DNA of 64,000 nt from Mycobacterium sp. OTB74 (GTDB lineage: Bacteria; Actinomycetota; Actinomycetes; Mycobacteriales; Mycobacteriaceae): NCBI RefSeq assembly GCF_029892685.1, contig NZ_JARXVD010000002.1, forward strand, positions 310,001 to 374,000, read 5' to 3'. A model generated the notes under the pieces. The model saw only the letters and a list, made by a program, of their open reading frames with translations, was not told the origin of the DNA and did no database searches. Below, piece by piece: positions 53,416 to 64,000 of the stretch (its first letter is position 1; each line of letters begins with the position of its first letter). Made by a program: the position numbers and the translations under genes.

Positions 53416-54174
53416 CTAACGCCAGCGGGCCAGAATCTCCTCGGCCCGGGCGGACAATGCACGCTGCAGGAACGGCCCGAAGCTGATGCGGCCAACACCC
53501 AGCGGCCCGAAGGTGGCCGGGTCGTCCGCATCCGGAACCGCAATGGCGTTGACCGGCAACGGCAGTTCGGTGGTCAGCCTCTGCAGCGTTTCGGCGTCGT
53601 GTCGGCCGACCGGGTAGAGGCAGTCGGCCCCGGCCTGCGCGCACAACTTCAGCCGCGCCACCGCTCGCTCCACCCGGTCAGCTTCGTCGCCGTCCTGCCG
53701 CAGAAACAGGTCGGTGCGGGCATTGATCACCACATGAACACCGGACGCATCTGCCGCTCTTCGCAACTCGGCGACCAGGTCGGCATGCTCCTGCGGTTCG
53801 CGCAGACGCTTGCCCTCCTTGTGCACGGTGTCCTCAATGTTGAGGCCCACCGCGCCTGCAGCCAGCAAACCGTCGATGATCCGCTGCGCCGGCTCTCCGT
53901 ACCCGGATTCGACGTCGACCGACACCGGCACCGGCACTGCTGAGGTGATCTGCCCAACCCGCGTGGTCAGGTCCTCGAACAACATGCCCTCGCCATCGGG
54001 CTTGCCCACCGAATCCGCCACTGGGTGGCTGCCGACGGTCAGCGCCCGGAAGCCGCAGGCCACCGCTAACGTCGCCGACCAGGCATCCCACACCGTCGGC
54101 AGGATGACCGGGTTACCCCGCTTATGCAGCGTCAACAGCGCCGCAGCGCGCTGTGCCAAGACCTCATTCGACAT
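53416..54174 (-). CDS. Isocitrate lyase/PEP mutase family enzyme
   Basis: A 252-residue member of the PEP-mutase/methylisocitrate lyase superfamily. Conserved elements are PTVWDAWSATLAVACGFRAL, the Mg-binding VSVDVESGYGEP, LNIEDTVHKEGKRL and VINARTDLFL. The short length matches a group of uncharacterised actinobacterial members rather than classical isocitrate lyase. Substrate unknown (a C-C lyase reaction is expected). Confidence 0.88.
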   Translation of the reverse strand: MSNEVLAQRAAALLTLHKRGNPVILPTVWDAWSATLAVACGFRALTVGSHPVADSVGKPDGEGMLFEDLTTRVGQITSAVPVPVSVDVESGYGEPAQRIIDGLLAAGAVGLNIEDTVHKEGKRLREPQEHADLVAELRRAADASGVHVVINARTDLFLRQDGDEADRVERAVARLKLCAQAGADCLYPVGRHDAETLQRLTTELPLPVNAIAVPDADDPATFGPLGVGRISFGPFLQRALSARAEEILARWR

Positions 54175-54284
54175 GGACCCAACCTACCTTCAACGTGATC
54201 CGTCTCACTTTCATCTCCGGTTGTGACTAGCATCCGGTGTCGTACTGTGATCCGTGACACCTTCAGCCCAAGGAGGTCGCCCTG

Positions 54285-54575
54285 ATGTCCACCACTACCG
54301 AGCTCGCCGAACTGCACGAACTCATCGGGAGTCTGCGTCGCTGCGTCACCTCGCTGGCCGCCAAATACGGGGATTCCCCCGCTATGCGGCGCATAGCGAA
54401 CGACGCTGAACGCCTGCTCAACGATATCGACCGACTCGATATCGATACCGAAGAACTGGAGTTCAGCCGAGGTATCAAGCATCAGCATCAGGCCACGGAG
54501 AAAATCGGGATACCCGATCACGACTACTCCAGCGACTTCTGGCGCGACGTCCAAGACGGCGGTGTCGGCGGCTGA
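54285..54575 (+). CDS. Conserved small protein (Rv0250c-like), unknown function
   Basis: A 96-residue acidic helical protein starting MSTTTELAELHELIGS with AAGGAGG 7 bases before the ATG. Helices LRRCVTSLAAKYGDSPAMRR and NDAERLLNDIDRLDIDTEEL, and a C-terminal tail with PDHDYSSDFWRDVQDGG. It is encoded just before the sdh operon in mycobacteria (Rv0250c, from memory), but whether it belongs to the operon is not known. Confidence 0.78.
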   Translation: MSTTTELAELHELIGSLRRCVTSLAAKYGDSPAMRRIANDAERLLNDIDRLDIDTEELEFSRGIKHQHQATEKIGIPDHDYSSDFWRDVQDGGVGG

Positions 54576-54688
54576 TCGCCGCCAGGCGGGGCCGGGCAGA
54601 CAGAGTTCGGCATGGCCCCGTACCACCATCCACCACCGGAAGCTGACACAGCTCAGCGCGACCGCAATTGGAATCGAGGCTTTCACTA

Positions 54689-55519
54689 GTGAGCGCACCC
54701 GCCGCCAACCGTCCCGGTACCGGCGTCTTCTCCCCGACGCGTGCGCAGATTCCAGAGCGCACCCTTCGTACTGACAACTGGCTGAAATCCCCGATCCTCA
54801 TCGACCTGGGTTTCGCCGCCTTCGTCATCTACGCGACGGTGCGGGCCTTCCTGCAGCAGAACTACTACGTCAAAGAGTTCCACTACCTGACGCCGTTCTA
54901 CTCGCCGTGCGTCAGCAAGGGCTGCATCCCCGAGGCCAGCCACTTCTGGCCACAATTCCTGCCCGATGTGTGGTGGCTGCCGTATGCGGCGCTGTCCCTG
55001 CCCTTCCTGCTGCTGTTCCGGTTGACCTGCTACTACTACCGCGGCGCCTACTACCGCACGGTGTGGCAGTCCCCGACGGCCTGCGCTGTCGCCGAACCGC
55101 ACGCCAAGTACACCGGTGAGACGCGGTTCCCGCTGATCATCCAGAACACGCACCGGTACTTCTTCTACATCGCCGGCCTCATCTCGGTGATCAACACCTA
55201 CGACGCGATCATCGCCTTCCAATCGCCGCAGGGCTTCGGCTTTGGTCTGGGCAACATCGTCTTGCTCGTCAACGTCGTGATGCTGTGGGTGTACACCCTG
55301 TCCTGCCACTCGTGCCGCCACGTCACCGGTGGCCGGCTCAAGCACTTCTCCAAACACCCTGTGCGGTACTGGATTTGGACTCAGGTCAGCAAGCTGAACA
55401 CCCGGCACAAGCTGTACGCCTGGATCACCCTCGGCACGCTGATGTTCACGGACTTCTACATCATGCTGATCTCGATGCACCCCAACTGGGATCTGCGATT
55501 TGTCGGGCACCTCATCTAA
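54689..55519 (+). CDS. sdhC: Succinate dehydrogenase membrane-anchor subunit (Sdh1 type)
   Basis: A 276-residue membrane protein with five or so TM helices (SPILIDLGFAAFVIYATVRA, YAALSLPFLLLFRLTCYYYR, YFFYIAGLISVINTYDAIIA, GNIVLLVNVVMLWVYTLSCH). Conserved His in TLSCHSCRHVTGGRLKHFSK may act as haem ligands. It is the Rv0249c-type anchor of the Sdh1 complex, which links succinate oxidation to the quinone pool. GTG at 54689; SdhA follows 45 bases on. Confidence 0.88.
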   Translation: MSAPAANRPGTGVFSPTRAQIPERTLRTDNWLKSPILIDLGFAAFVIYATVRAFLQQNYYVKEFHYLTPFYSPCVSKGCIPEASHFWPQFLPDVWWLPYAALSLPFLLLFRLTCYYYRGAYYRTVWQSPTACAVAEPHAKYTGETRFPLIIQNTHRYFFYIAGLISVINTYDAIIAFQSPQGFGFGLGNIVLLVNVVMLWVYTLSCHSCRHVTGGRLKHFSKHPVRYWIWTQVSKLNTRHKLYAWITLGTLMFTDFYIMLISMHPNWDLRFVGHLI

Positions 55520-55564
55520 ACCCCTTGAATCTCAACGCAATTCACAACTATTTGGAGTTATTTC

Positions 55565-57481
55565 ATGGCTGAACTCGAACGGCACGAATACGACGTTGTC
55601 GTGATCGGCGCCGGCGGGGCTGGACTGCGCGCTGTCATCGAGGCCCGGGAACAGGGCCTGCGCGTCGCGGTGGTGTGCAAGTCCTTGTTCGGAAAGGCCC
55701 ACACCGTGATGGCCGAGGGCGGCTGTGCCGCCTCGATGCGCAACGCCAACGAGAAGGACAACTGGAAGGTGCACTTCGGTGACACCATGCGCGGCGGCAA
55801 GTTCCTGAACAACTGGCGGATGGCCGAGCTGCACGCCAAAGAGGCTCCGGACCGGGTCTGGGAGCTGGAAACCTATGGCGCACTGTTCGACCGGACCAAG
55901 GACGGCCGGATCAGCCAGCGCAACTTCGGTGGCCACACCTACCCGCGACTGGCGCACGTCGGTGACCGCACCGGCCTGGAGATCATCCGCACCATGCAGC
56001 AGAAAATCGTCTCGCTGCAGCAGGAGGACTACGCCCAGACCGGCGACTACGAGGCCCGGATCAAGGTGTTCCACGAGTGCACCATCACCGAGCTGGTCAA
56101 AGATGGGGACAAGATCGCCGGCGCGTTCGGCTACTGGCGCGAGTCCGGCCGCTTCGTACTCTTCGAGGCACCCGCGGTGGTCCTGGCGACCGGCGGTATC
56201 GGCAAGTCGTTCAAGGTGTCGTCCAACTCCTGGGAGTACACCGGCGACGGACACGCCCTGGCGCTGCGCGCCGGCGCCACGCTGATCAACATGGAGTTCA
56301 TCCAGTTCCACCCGACCGGCATGGTCTGGCCGCCCTCGGTGAAGGGCATCCTGGTCACCGAAGGTGTGCGCGGCGACGGCGGAGTGCTCAAGAACTCCGA
56401 GGGCAAGCGCTTCATGTTCGACTACATCCCCTCGGTGTTCAAGGGGCAGTACGCCGAGACCGAAGAAGAAGCCGACCAGTGGCTCAAGGACAACGACTCC
56501 GCGCGCCGTACCCCCGACCTGCTGCCCCGCGACGAGGTGGCCCGCGCCATCAACTCCGAGGTGAAGGCCGGTCGCGGCACCCCGCACGGCGGCGTGTACC
56601 TGGACATCGCTTCGCGTATCCCCACCGACGAGATCAAGCGGCGGCTGCCGTCCATGTACCACCAGTTCATGGAGCTGGCAGAGGTCGATATCACCAAGGA
56701 CGAGATGGAGGTCGGTCCGACCTGCCACTACGTCATGGGTGGCATTGAGGTGGACCCGGACTCCGGCGCAGCCCGGACCCCGGGCCTGTTCGCCGCGGGT
56801 GAGTGCTCCGGCGGTATGCACGGCTCGAACCGGCTCGGCGGCAACTCCCTGTCCGACCTGCTGGTGTTCGGCCGGCGGGCCGGCCTTGGTGCAGCCGAGT
56901 ACGTCAAGGCACTGCCCGAGCGGCCGACGGTGTCCGACGAGGCGCTGGCCACCGCATCGCAAGAAGCGTTGGCGCCCTTCGACGAACACCCCAGCGCGGA
57001 AAACCCGTACACCCTGCACACCGAGCTGCAGCAGGCGATGAACGACCTGGTCGGCATCATCCGCACCAAGGACGAGATCGAGCAGGCGCTGCTGAAGCTC
57101 GATGAGCTCAAGCACCGCATGCACAACATCACCGTCGAAGGACACCGCCAGTTCAACCCCGGCTGGCACCTGGCCGTCGACATGCGCAACATGCTGCTGG
57201 TCAGCGAATGTGTTGCGCAGGCCGCGCTGGCTCGCACCGAGAGCCGCGGTGGCCACACCCGCGACGACTATCCGGAGATGAATGCCGACTGGCGCAACAC
57301 CCTGCTGGTGTGCCGGGCCGATACAACGGGAGCCGGGGACTCGATTGTTCCCTCGGTCACCGTCACCCCGGAGCAGCAGCTGGCGATGCCCGTCGAGCTG
57401 CAGGCCTGCTTCGAGCTGTCCGAACTGGAGAAGTACTACACCGACGCCGAACTGGCCACCCATCCGGAATGGAGCAAGTGA
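55565..57481 (+). CDS. sdhA: Succinate dehydrogenase flavoprotein subunit SdhA
   Basis: A 638-residue flavoprotein. It has the FAD-binding GAGGAGLRAVIEAREQGLRV, the substrate-site HPTGMVWPPSVKGILVTEGV and RGDGGVLKNSEGKRFM, and CSGGMHGSNRLGGNSLSDLL. FAD is bound covalently through the His in FGKAHTVMAEGG in this family. It oxidises succinate to fumarate. The TGA overlaps the sdhB ATG by one base (TGATG). Matches Rv0248c in size (about 646). Confidence 0.96.
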   Translation: MAELERHEYDVVVIGAGGAGLRAVIEAREQGLRVAVVCKSLFGKAHTVMAEGGCAASMRNANEKDNWKVHFGDTMRGGKFLNNWRMAELHAKEAPDRVWELETYGALFDRTKDGRISQRNFGGHTYPRLAHVGDRTGLEIIRTMQQKIVSLQQEDYAQTGDYEARIKVFHECTITELVKDGDKIAGAFGYWRESGRFVLFEAPAVVLATGGIGKSFKVSSNSWEYTGDGHALALRAGATLINMEFIQFHPTGMVWPPSVKGILVTEGVRGDGGVLKNSEGKRFMFDYIPSVFKGQYAETEEEADQWLKDNDSARRTPDLLPRDEVARAINSEVKAGRGTPHGGVYLDIASRIPTDEIKRRLPSMYHQFMELAEVDITKDEMEVGPTCHYVMGGIEVDPDSGAARTPGLFAAGECSGGMHGSNRLGGNSLSDLLVFGRRAGLGAAEYVKALPERPTVSDEALATASQEALAPFDEHPSAENPYTLHTELQQAMNDLVGIIRTKDEIEQALLKLDELKHRMHNITVEGHRQFNPGWHLAVDMRNMLLVSECVAQAALARTESRGGHTRDDYPEMNADWRNTLLVCRADTTGAGDSIVPSVTVTPEQQLAMPVELQACFELSELEKYYTDAELATHPEWSK

Positions 57482-58233
57482 TGAGCACCAGCTACCAAGC
57501 CAACCTGCGGGTCTGGCGCGGCGACGACACCGGCGGCGGACTCGATGACTTCAAGGTCGAGGTCAACGACGGTGAGGTGGTGCTCGACATCATCCACCGC
57601 ATCCAGGCCACGCAGGCGCCCGATCTGGCGGTCCGGTGGAACTGCAAGGCCGGCAAGTGCGGGTCGTGCTCGGCCGAGGTCAACGGCCGTCCGCGGCTGA
57701 TGTGCATGACCCGGATGTCGACGTTCGATCCCAACGAAACCGTGACCATCACCCCGCTGCGGGCCTTCCCCGTGATGCGCGACCTGGTGACCGACGTGTC
57801 GTTCAACTACGAAAAGGCACGCCAGATACCGTCTTTCGCGCCGCCGAAGGATCTGAAGCCGGGCGAGTACCGGATGCAGCAGGAGGACGTCGAGCGGTCG
57901 CAGGAGTTCCGCAAGTGCATCGAGTGCTTCCTGTGCCAGAACACCTGCCACGTGGTGCGTGACCACGAGGAGAACAAGCAGGCGTTCGCCGGGCCCCGGT
58001 TCCTGATGCGTGTCGCCGAACTGGACATGCATCCGCTGGACACCCTGGACCGCAAGGACATGGCACAGGACGAGTTCGGTCTTGGCTACTGCAACATCAC
58101 CAAGTGCTGCACCGAGGTGTGCCCCGAGCACATCAAGATCACCGACAACGCGTTGATCCCGATGAAGGAGCGCGTCGCCGACCGCAAGTACGACCCGATC
58201 GTCTGGCTGGGCAACAAGCTGTTCAGGCGATAG
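57481..58233 (+). CDS. sdhB: Succinate dehydrogenase iron-sulfur subunit SdhB
   Basis: A 250-residue Fe-S protein: plant-type [2Fe-2S] ligands in CKAGKCGSCSAEV and MCM, then [4Fe-4S]/[3Fe-4S] ligands in CIECFLCQNTCH and CCTEVCPEH. It passes electrons from SdhA to the quinone via the membrane anchor. The ATG at 57481 overlaps the SdhA stop. It is the last gene of the operon; a strong hairpin with U-tract follows. Confidence 0.96.
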   Translation: MSTSYQANLRVWRGDDTGGGLDDFKVEVNDGEVVLDIIHRIQATQAPDLAVRWNCKAGKCGSCSAEVNGRPRLMCMTRMSTFDPNETVTITPLRAFPVMRDLVTDVSFNYEKARQIPSFAPPKDLKPGEYRMQQEDVERSQEFRKCIECFLCQNTCHVVRDHEENKQAFAGPRFLMRVAELDMHPLDTLDRKDMAQDEFGLGYCNITKCCTEVCPEHIKITDNALIPMKERVADRKYDPIVWLGNKLFRR

Positions 58234-58271
58234 CTTTTCGGCGGCACGCCTGCCGGTGTGTCGCCACACCC

Positions 58272-58316
58272 GAGACGGCTGCGAGGGTCATTGACTCTCG
58301 TAGCCGTTTCATTTTC
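58272..58316 (+). terminator. Intrinsic terminator of the sdh operon
   Basis: GAGACGGCTGCGAGGGTC (58272-58289) pairs with GACTCTCGTAGCCGTTTC (58293-58310), loop ATT, all 18 positions paired if three G-U pairs are counted, then ATTTTCC. Good for the plus-strand sdh transcript. Confidence 0.8.
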
Positions 58317-58407
58317 CGAGGTGGCGGGTATTGCTGATCGGCGTAGGCTCGAAACCACTTGAAGTCCAGTGCTTGAAGTGCAGCCAATCCGCAAAGAAGG
58401 CAGCCGT

Positions 58408-58566
58408 ATGAGCCAAGAAACCAAGAGCGTCAACGATATTCGGACCGCGATCCGCGAACTTTCGCTCCGCGCGGACCTAGCCCGCAAAGAAGGCAGGCCC
58501 GACGACGCCGCCGAACTCGAGCAGCGCGTTGCCGGCTACCGGCAGGAACTGGCCGCCCGTCCCTGA
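58408..58566 (+). CDS. Small helical protein, unknown function
   Basis: A 52-residue protein, MSQETKSVNDIRTAIRELSL then RADLARKEGRPDDAAELEQR, two amphipathic helices with a charged face. AGAAGG lies 7 bases before the ATG. Between the sdh terminator and the flavin-reductase gene. No family recognised. Confidence 0.6.
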   Translation: MSQETKSVNDIRTAIRELSLRADLARKEGRPDDAAELEQRVAGYRQELAARP

Positions 58567-58570
58567 CAGT

Positions 58571-58619
58571 GATTTGTGCACTATTTAGCTCCGTGAGCGC
58601 ACTTTTTCGTGCACAAATC
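58571..58619. terminator. Hairpin between the small helical protein and the flavin reductase
   Basis: GATTTGTGCAC (58571-58581) and GTGCACAAATC (58609-58619) form perfect 11-bp arms with a 27-base loop that ends in TTTTTC. It is 4 bp past the small protein stop and 10 bp past the flavin-reductase stop on the other strand, a likely shared terminator. Confidence 0.55.
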
Positions 58620-58629
58620 GCACGGTTGG

Positions 58630-59912
<1,283 letters not shown>

Positions 59913-60002
59913 GTGCACCTTCTGGGTGGTCCTGACCTCGCCGGCCAAACTACGAGACCACCATTGCCGAGTCAGCACAACGATTGTGGGTAGCCTGGCG
60001 CC

Positions 60003-61724
60003 ATGCCGAACGCGTCAATCCTGTCAGTACTTCGCGAACGCGCTGACCGCACTCCAGACGAACTCGCCTTCAGGTTCACCGAGTACGACATTGACCCCGA
60101 CGGCGTCGCCGAAACCCTCACCTGGTCACAGCTTTACCGCCGGACCCTGAACGTCGCGGACGTTGTCAGCCAAAATGGTTCGCCCGGTGACCGGGCGCTG
60201 ATCATCGCACCCCAGGGGCTGGCTTACATCGTGGCGTTCCTCGGTGCGATGCAGGCTGGTTTCATCGCGGTCCCGTTGTCGGTTCCGGTGCCGGGGTCGC
60301 ACGACGAGCGGGTCAGCGCCGTGGTCACCGACACGTCGCCGACGGTGGTGCTGACCACCTCCGCAGTGTTCGAGATAGCCGCGCAGTATGTGGACGACGG
60401 CGCCGCCGTGATCGCCACGATCGCCGTGGACACCCTGCATCTCGACGCGGACGCCCCTGTCAGCTCGGAGGTACCCGAAGGCCCGGATATCGCCTACTTG
60501 CAGTACACCTCGGGGTCGACGCGGCTGCCGGCCGGCGTGATGATCTCGCACCGCAACCTGCACATAAATTTCGACCAGCTGATGGCCGAGTACCTGGCCC
60601 ACTACGGTGGCCGGTTCCCGCAGGGAGCCAGCCTGGTCTCCTGGCTGCCGTTCTATCACGACATGGGACTGATGCTGGGGATCGCTGCACCGATCCTCAG
60701 CGGGCACCTGGCCGATCTGATGAGCCCCATCGCGTTCCTGACCCGCCCGGCGCGCTGGCTGCACACCATGGCCCGGCACGAGAAACCCTGGTCGGGCGCG
60801 CCCAACTTTGCTTTCGACCTCACCGCCAGGCGGACCACCGACGCCGAGCTGGAAAACCTTGATCTCAGCGGGGTCATCGGCATCATCAACGGAGCCGAAC
60901 GCATCCACCCGGACACCCTGGTCAAGTTCAACGAGCGTCTTGCTCCCGTCGGTTTCCGCCCTGAGATGGTGGCCCCGTCGTATGGGCTCGCCGAGGCCAC
61001 GGTGTACGTCGCAAGCGGCGGTGGCGGCTTGGCCCCGAAAGTTGTCGAGTTCGACGCCGACGAGCTGTCCCAAGGCACCGCTGTGCGCAAACCCGGCGGT
61101 GCGCCGCTGCTGCAGTACCGGCTGCCGGCCTCACCCCTGGTGCAGATCGTCAACGCCGACACCTGCCAACCATGTCCGAACGGCATCGTCGGCGAAATCT
61201 GGACCCACGGCGAGAATGTCTCCGCGGGCTACTGGCGCAAACCCGAGCAGACCGGGTCCGCATTCGACGCGACGCTCGTGGCACCGCACGCAGAGGTCCC
61301 TGAGACTGGTTGGCTTCGTACCGGGGACCAGGGCTTCATCTCCGAAGATGATCTGTTCATCGTGGGACGTATCAAGGACATGCTGATTGTGCGGGGCCGC
61401 AATCACTACTCCGAGGACATCGAAGCGACGGTACGCAAGATCACCCGCGGCCGGGTGGCTGCCATCGCGGTGCCGGACGAGGAGACCGAGAAGCTGGTGA
61501 CCATAGTCGAGCTGAAGAATCATGCGGGCAACGCCGGCGCGGAAGACCTCGACATCATCAAAAACGATGTGATAGCGGCGATTTCACGTTCGCACGGTTT
61601 GCAGGTCGCCGATATCGTGCTGGTCGAGCCAGGGTCGATCCCGACCACTACCAGCGGCAAGATCCGTCGTGCGGCCTGCGCGGAACAGCACCGGCACGAT
61701 CAGTTCGTACGACTGGACGCATAA
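60003..61724 (+). CDS. fadD23: Long-chain fatty acyl-AMP ligase (FAAL, FadD23-like)
   Basis: A 573-residue FAAL. The core YLQYTSGSTRLPAGVMIS is the FAAL-type P-loop; SWLPFYHDMGLMLG, PSYGLAEATVYV, GWLRTGDQGFI and the late PTTTSGKIRRAACAE complete the set. FAALs activate fatty acids as adenylates and load them on polyketide synthases, unlike CoA ligases. In lipid loci of this type FadD23 primes Pks for trehalose polyphleate or sulfolipid synthesis. Convergent with the PE-PPE gene. Confidence 0.92.
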   Translation: MPNASILSVLRERADRTPDELAFRFTEYDIDPDGVAETLTWSQLYRRTLNVADVVSQNGSPGDRALIIAPQGLAYIVAFLGAMQAGFIAVPLSVPVPGSHDERVSAVVTDTSPTVVLTTSAVFEIAAQYVDDGAAVIATIAVDTLHLDADAPVSSEVPEGPDIAYLQYTSGSTRLPAGVMISHRNLHINFDQLMAEYLAHYGGRFPQGASLVSWLPFYHDMGLMLGIAAPILSGHLADLMSPIAFLTRPARWLHTMARHEKPWSGAPNFAFDLTARRTTDAELENLDLSGVIGIINGAERIHPDTLVKFNERLAPVGFRPEMVAPSYGLAEATVYVASGGGGLAPKVVEFDADELSQGTAVRKPGGAPLLQYRLPASPLVQIVNADTCQPCPNGIVGEIWTHGENVSAGYWRKPEQTGSAFDATLVAPHAEVPETGWLRTGDQGFISEDDLFIVGRIKDMLIVRGRNHYSEDIEATVRKITRGRVAAIAVPDEETEKLVTIVELKNHAGNAGAEDLDIIKNDVIAAISRSHGLQVADIVLVEPGSIPTTTSGKIRRAACAEQHRHDQFVRLDA

Positions 61725-61729
61725 CCGGA

Positions 61730-61757
61730 GTAGCGGGGCGTCGCGGCGCCCCGCTAC
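61730..61757. terminator. Hairpin between convergent FAAL and PE-PPE genes
   Basis: GTAGCGGGGCG (61730-61740) and CGCCCCGCTAC (61747-61757) form a perfect 11-bp stem with a 6-base loop, 5 bp after either stop codon region. No T-run. A likely bidirectional terminator. Confidence 0.6.
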
Positions 61758-61761
61758 GTGA

Positions 61762-62892
61762 TCAATGGTCGCTGGGGCCGTGGTTCAGTACGTACTGCAA
61801 ACTCGACATCAGCTGCGAAACCGGATCGGCACCGCCACCGAAGGCGGCCTGGGTGGCCGGCGCGGTGACCGCCGCAGGGTCATAGCCGTGCACCGGATCC
61901 ACCTCGATCGGAGCGGTTGCCGGATCATCGTTACGCGAATATCCGGAATCGACCATGGGTTTCATGACCTGGTCGAGATGGTTCATGTCGGCTTCGGACA
62001 TGCCGAGATACTTGAACGGCACCACCAACGGCAGGTGCTGCTCAGGAATCAGGTACGTCGTGGTTTTCGCGCCGCGCGAGTTGACAGTCGTCACCACGTT
62101 CTGCGGCGGCACATTGCTCGGATTGGTGAACGCCACCGCGGTGTGACCCGTCGCCAAACCGACGACCGCGTTCAACAGCGCCATCAGATTGTCCGGCCGG
62201 TCCGGCCAGTCGGCGATGCTGTCGTACGCGGAAACGAATTGGTAAGTGTCGTACTGACTTTCAACCGGTGGTTTCATCGTGTAGTCAAGTGCGGGCACGA
62301 CGCTACCGACGGGGAAGTTCTGCTGAAGGAAGCTCTGACTCCAGGGATTGACCCCCAGCGGGTCGCCATATGTCGCAAAGGACAACTCGTTCTGCGGCGG
62401 AGCGGTCGGGTCACTTGCCAGCCTGTCCTGCACGGCGTGCAGCACCATCGCGCCCTCGGACAGGCCGATAGCGGTACCCTTCCCGCCGGACCGGATCGCG
62501 TTCTCCAGGTTGCCCTCACCGACATCGACCGACTCGCCGATGCTCGGGCCGTCCAGTCCGGCGACGGGCATCTGGGCATCGATTTTGTCGATACCCGGGA
62601 TCAATCGGCCGAGCACGTGGCCCTGAACCTGCCCCGCCGGATAGTTGACGATCTGCCGATCCAGACCCGGGAACCAGGCCGCACCCGTTCGCCGGATGTA
62701 TTCGTCGTAGGGAATTCCCATGACGTGCGCCCCGCCCAGCGCGTACCCCCTACCCGGCGTGCCCAGCGGTGACGCGCCGTCGGGTGACACCGGGTCCGTC
62801 AACCCGTCATCCGCCGCCGCGATCCCGAAAGCGAAAGGCCCTGCGGTACCTAGGGTCAACAGCGCGGTAACCGTGGCGACTAGCTTCTTCAT
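61762..62892 (-). CDS. PE-PPE domain acyltransferase-like protein (Chp/PE type)
   Basis: A 376-residue exported serine hydrolase-fold protein of the PE-PPE domain family. It starts [20 protein letters not shown] (signal); the nucleophile elbow is GLSEGAMVL, and the [20 protein letters not shown] and [12 protein letters not shown] blocks are typical. Family members (Chp1, Chp2, the TPP PE protein) acylate trehalose lipids near MmpL transporters. The start at 62890-62892 overlaps the MmpL stop (ATGA), so the two are coupled. A longer frame to 63069 would overlap mmpL and is rejected. Confidence 0.85.
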   Translation of the reverse strand: MKKLVATVTALLTLGTAGPFAFGIAAADDGLTDPVSPDGASPLGTPGRGYALGGAHVMGIPYDEYIRRTGAAWFPGLDRQIVNYPAGQVQGHVLGRLIPGIDKIDAQMPVAGLDGPSIGESVDVGEGNLENAIRSGGKGTAIGLSEGAMVLHAVQDRLASDPTAPPQNELSFATYGDPLGVNPWSQSFLQQNFPVGSVVPALDYTMKPPVESQYDTYQFVSAYDSIADWPDRPDNLMALLNAVVGLATGHTAVAFTNPSNVPPQNVVTTVNSRGAKTTTYLIPEQHLPLVVPFKYLGMSEADMNHLDQVMKPMVDSGYSRNDDPATAPIEVDPVHGYDPAAVTAPATQAAFGGGADPVSQLMSSLQYVLNHGPSDH

Positions 62893-64000
62893 GCCTGACT
62901 GCTCCCCTGCGATCTCGGTCGTGATGGCCACCAGTTCGCCTTTCCGACCAGCGTAGCCATAGCGGGCACCGTGATGGTCCGCACCAAGAAGGTGTCCAGC
63001 AGAATCCCAGCGCCGATGACGAACCCACCCTGAACCACGGTACCGATGCTGGAGGACAACAGGCCCCACATCGACGCGGCGAAGATCAAACCGGCCGCGG
63101 TGATGACACCGCCGGTCGAGGTCAGGGTCCGAATGATGCCGTAGCGCATGCCATGTGGAGATTCATCACGCATTCGTGAAACGAACAGCATGTTGTAGTC
63201 CGCGCCAACCGAGACCAGCACCACGAACGCCAAAGGTGGCACCGTCCAATGCAACGGCTGGTGTAACAGGAATTGGAAAGTCGCCACCCCGATGCCGAGG
63301 GCTGCGAAATACGAAATCACCACTGAGCCAACCAAATACAACGGGGCAACCAGCGAACGCAACAGCAGCATCAGGATCAGGAGAACGACCGCGACGGTCA
63401 TGATGATGATGAACCTGATGTCGTCCCGGTAGTAGTCGCGGGTGTCCCGCAACGCGACCGGGTATCCGCCCATCGATACCGAGGCATCGGCCAGTGTGGT
63501 GTTCGGCTGTGCTCCGTGGGCGGTGTCCCGGATTTCGTTGACCTGATCCATCGCCGCGGAACTGAACGGATCGAGTTTGGTGAGCACCAGGTACCGCACC
63601 GAGTGCCCATCGGGCGAGATGAACATCTTGGCGGCCGACTTGAAGGCATCCAACTGCAGCACTTCCGGCGGGATGTTGAACCCTGCCATGGAAGGCCCGG
63701 CGGCATTGTGCTTCATGGACAGCAGGAACGCCCCCGCCTGTTCGAGCCCGGTACGCATCAGCTTGATCTGGTCGACGACTTCGTCGACCCCGTTGGACAC
63801 TTCCCGACTCCCGCTTGCGGAGCGATCGGCGCCTTGCCGCAGCTTGGCCAGATTGGCCTGCGCACCCTCCGGGGTGTCCATCCCCATCGAGTGCATCACC
63901 TTGGTGAGGTTGGCCAGAGCAGCATTGAGTTGGTTCAGCGAGGCGTTGAGGCTCTGTTTGTCCTGCATGGACTGCAATTGCCCGGCCAGTTGGTTGATTT
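62889..64000 (-). CDS. MmpL family lipid transporter (C-terminal part, runs off window; MmpL10-like)
   Basis: About 370 C-terminal residues of an MmpL. Visible are the second periplasmic loop ([20 protein letters not shown]) and TM8-12 with [40 protein letters not shown] (Asp-Tyr pair) and [20 protein letters not shown]. The N-terminal part lies beyond base 64000. Co-directional with the PE-PPE gene and opposite to FAAL, the set resembles mmpL10 loci for trehalose polyphleates or mmpL8 for sulfolipid; the choice needs the rest of the locus. Confidence 0.88.
   Translation of the reverse strand, partial: INQLAGQLQSMQDKQSLNASLNQLNAALANLTKVMHSMGMDTPEGAQANLAKLRQGADRSASGSREVSNGVDEVVDQIKLMRTGLEQAGAFLLSMKHNAAGPSMAGFNIPPEVLQLDAFKSAAKMFISPDGHSVRYLVLTKLDPFSSAAMDQVNEIRDTAHGAQPNTTLADASVSMGGYPVALRDTRDYYRDDIRFIIIMTVAVVLLILMLLLRSLVAPLYLVGSVVISYFAALGIGVATFQFLLHQPLHWTVPPLAFVVLVSVGADYNMLFVSRMRDESPHGMRYGIIRTLTSTGGVITAAGLIFAASMWGLLSSSIGTVVQGGFVIGAGILLDTFLVRTITVPAMATLVGKANWWPSRPRSQGSSQA

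Noticed and set aside
55532..57463. 643-codon minus-strand frame opposite sdhA
   Set aside because: Antisense of SdhA with Val/Leu/Gly-rich composition typical of GC-rich shadows; SdhA motifs are complete on the plus strand.

Overview
The window is GC-rich mycobacterial DNA, probably from a rapidly growing species (Mycolicibacterium type). Support comes from an ESX-3 type VII secretion operon with a PPE protein, double IdeR-like iron boxes, an MmpS/MmpL pair, an MspA-type porin (typical of fast growers), LCP and L,D-transpeptidase cell-wall enzymes, a chromosomal AAC(2') acetyltransferase and an FAAL/PE-PPE/MmpL lipid locus. From memory, the backbone follows the M. tuberculosis Rv0283-to-Rv0245 order read backwards: eccB3, eccA3, PPE, methyltransferase, MpaB, TetR, VOC, TetR, hydrolase, fadE6, fadD2, polD1, then fecB2, pxpBC, aac(2'), HemD-like, CbiX-like, nirDB, a small Rv0250-like protein, sdh1 and an Rv0245-like flavin reductase. 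A species-specific stretch of roughly 20-43 kb interrupts it. No rRNA, tRNA, insertion sequence, integrase or CRISPR array was recognised. || Layout. 1-4.8 kb: left end of ESX-3 (partial eccB, eccA, PPE) on the minus strand behind two tandem IdeR-like boxes; the eccA/eccB junction is triplicated. 4.8-13.3 kb: methyltransferase, MpaB-like oxygenase, two TetR regulators with palindromic operators, VOC protein, alpha/beta hydrolase, D-2-hydroxyacid dehydrogenase carrying a 27-bp tandem repeat, and a two-domain acyl-CoA dehydrogenase. 13.4-20 kb: small exported protein, PfkB kinase, SDR plus ECF sigma factor, FadD2-like ligase, PolD1 primase-polymerase, STAS protein and a possible 25-residue peptide. 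20.4-31 kb: PPOX flavoenzyme, MerR and TetR regulators, a KimA-like permease with an OB-like tail, exported low-complexity proteins, an esterase remnant, an LCP protein and a frameshifted mgtC. 31-37.7 kb: COG4705-like membrane protein, convergent response regulator and histidine kinase, MspA porin variant, exported Ser/Thr-rich protein, Ddn-like enzyme. 37.7-42.8 kb: TetR, mmpS5/mmpL5-like export operon, L,D-transpeptidase. 43-49.9 kb: iron-siderophore binding lipoprotein, queuosine-precursor transporter, 5-oxoprolinase subunits B and C, AAC(2'), HemD-like fusion, sirohydrochlorin chelatase-like protein, membrane protein. 49.9-58.3 kb: nirBD, Thr-rich membrane protein, PEP-mutase family enzyme, succinate dehydrogenase operon. 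58.4-64 kb: flavin reductase, GAP-type membrane protein, FAAL, PE-PPE acyltransferase-like protein and the C-terminal part of an MmpL, resembling a trehalose polyphleate or sulfolipid-type locus. || Functional links. Iron handling joins ESX-3 (IdeR boxes) and the FecB2-like lipoprotein. Nitrite assimilation joins nirBD with siroheme-type genes 1-2 kb away. Envelope building and export joins LCP, Ldt, the porin, two MmpL systems and several exported low-complexity proteins. Fatty-acid use joins FadE, FadD2 and the hydrolase, with TetR control nearby.
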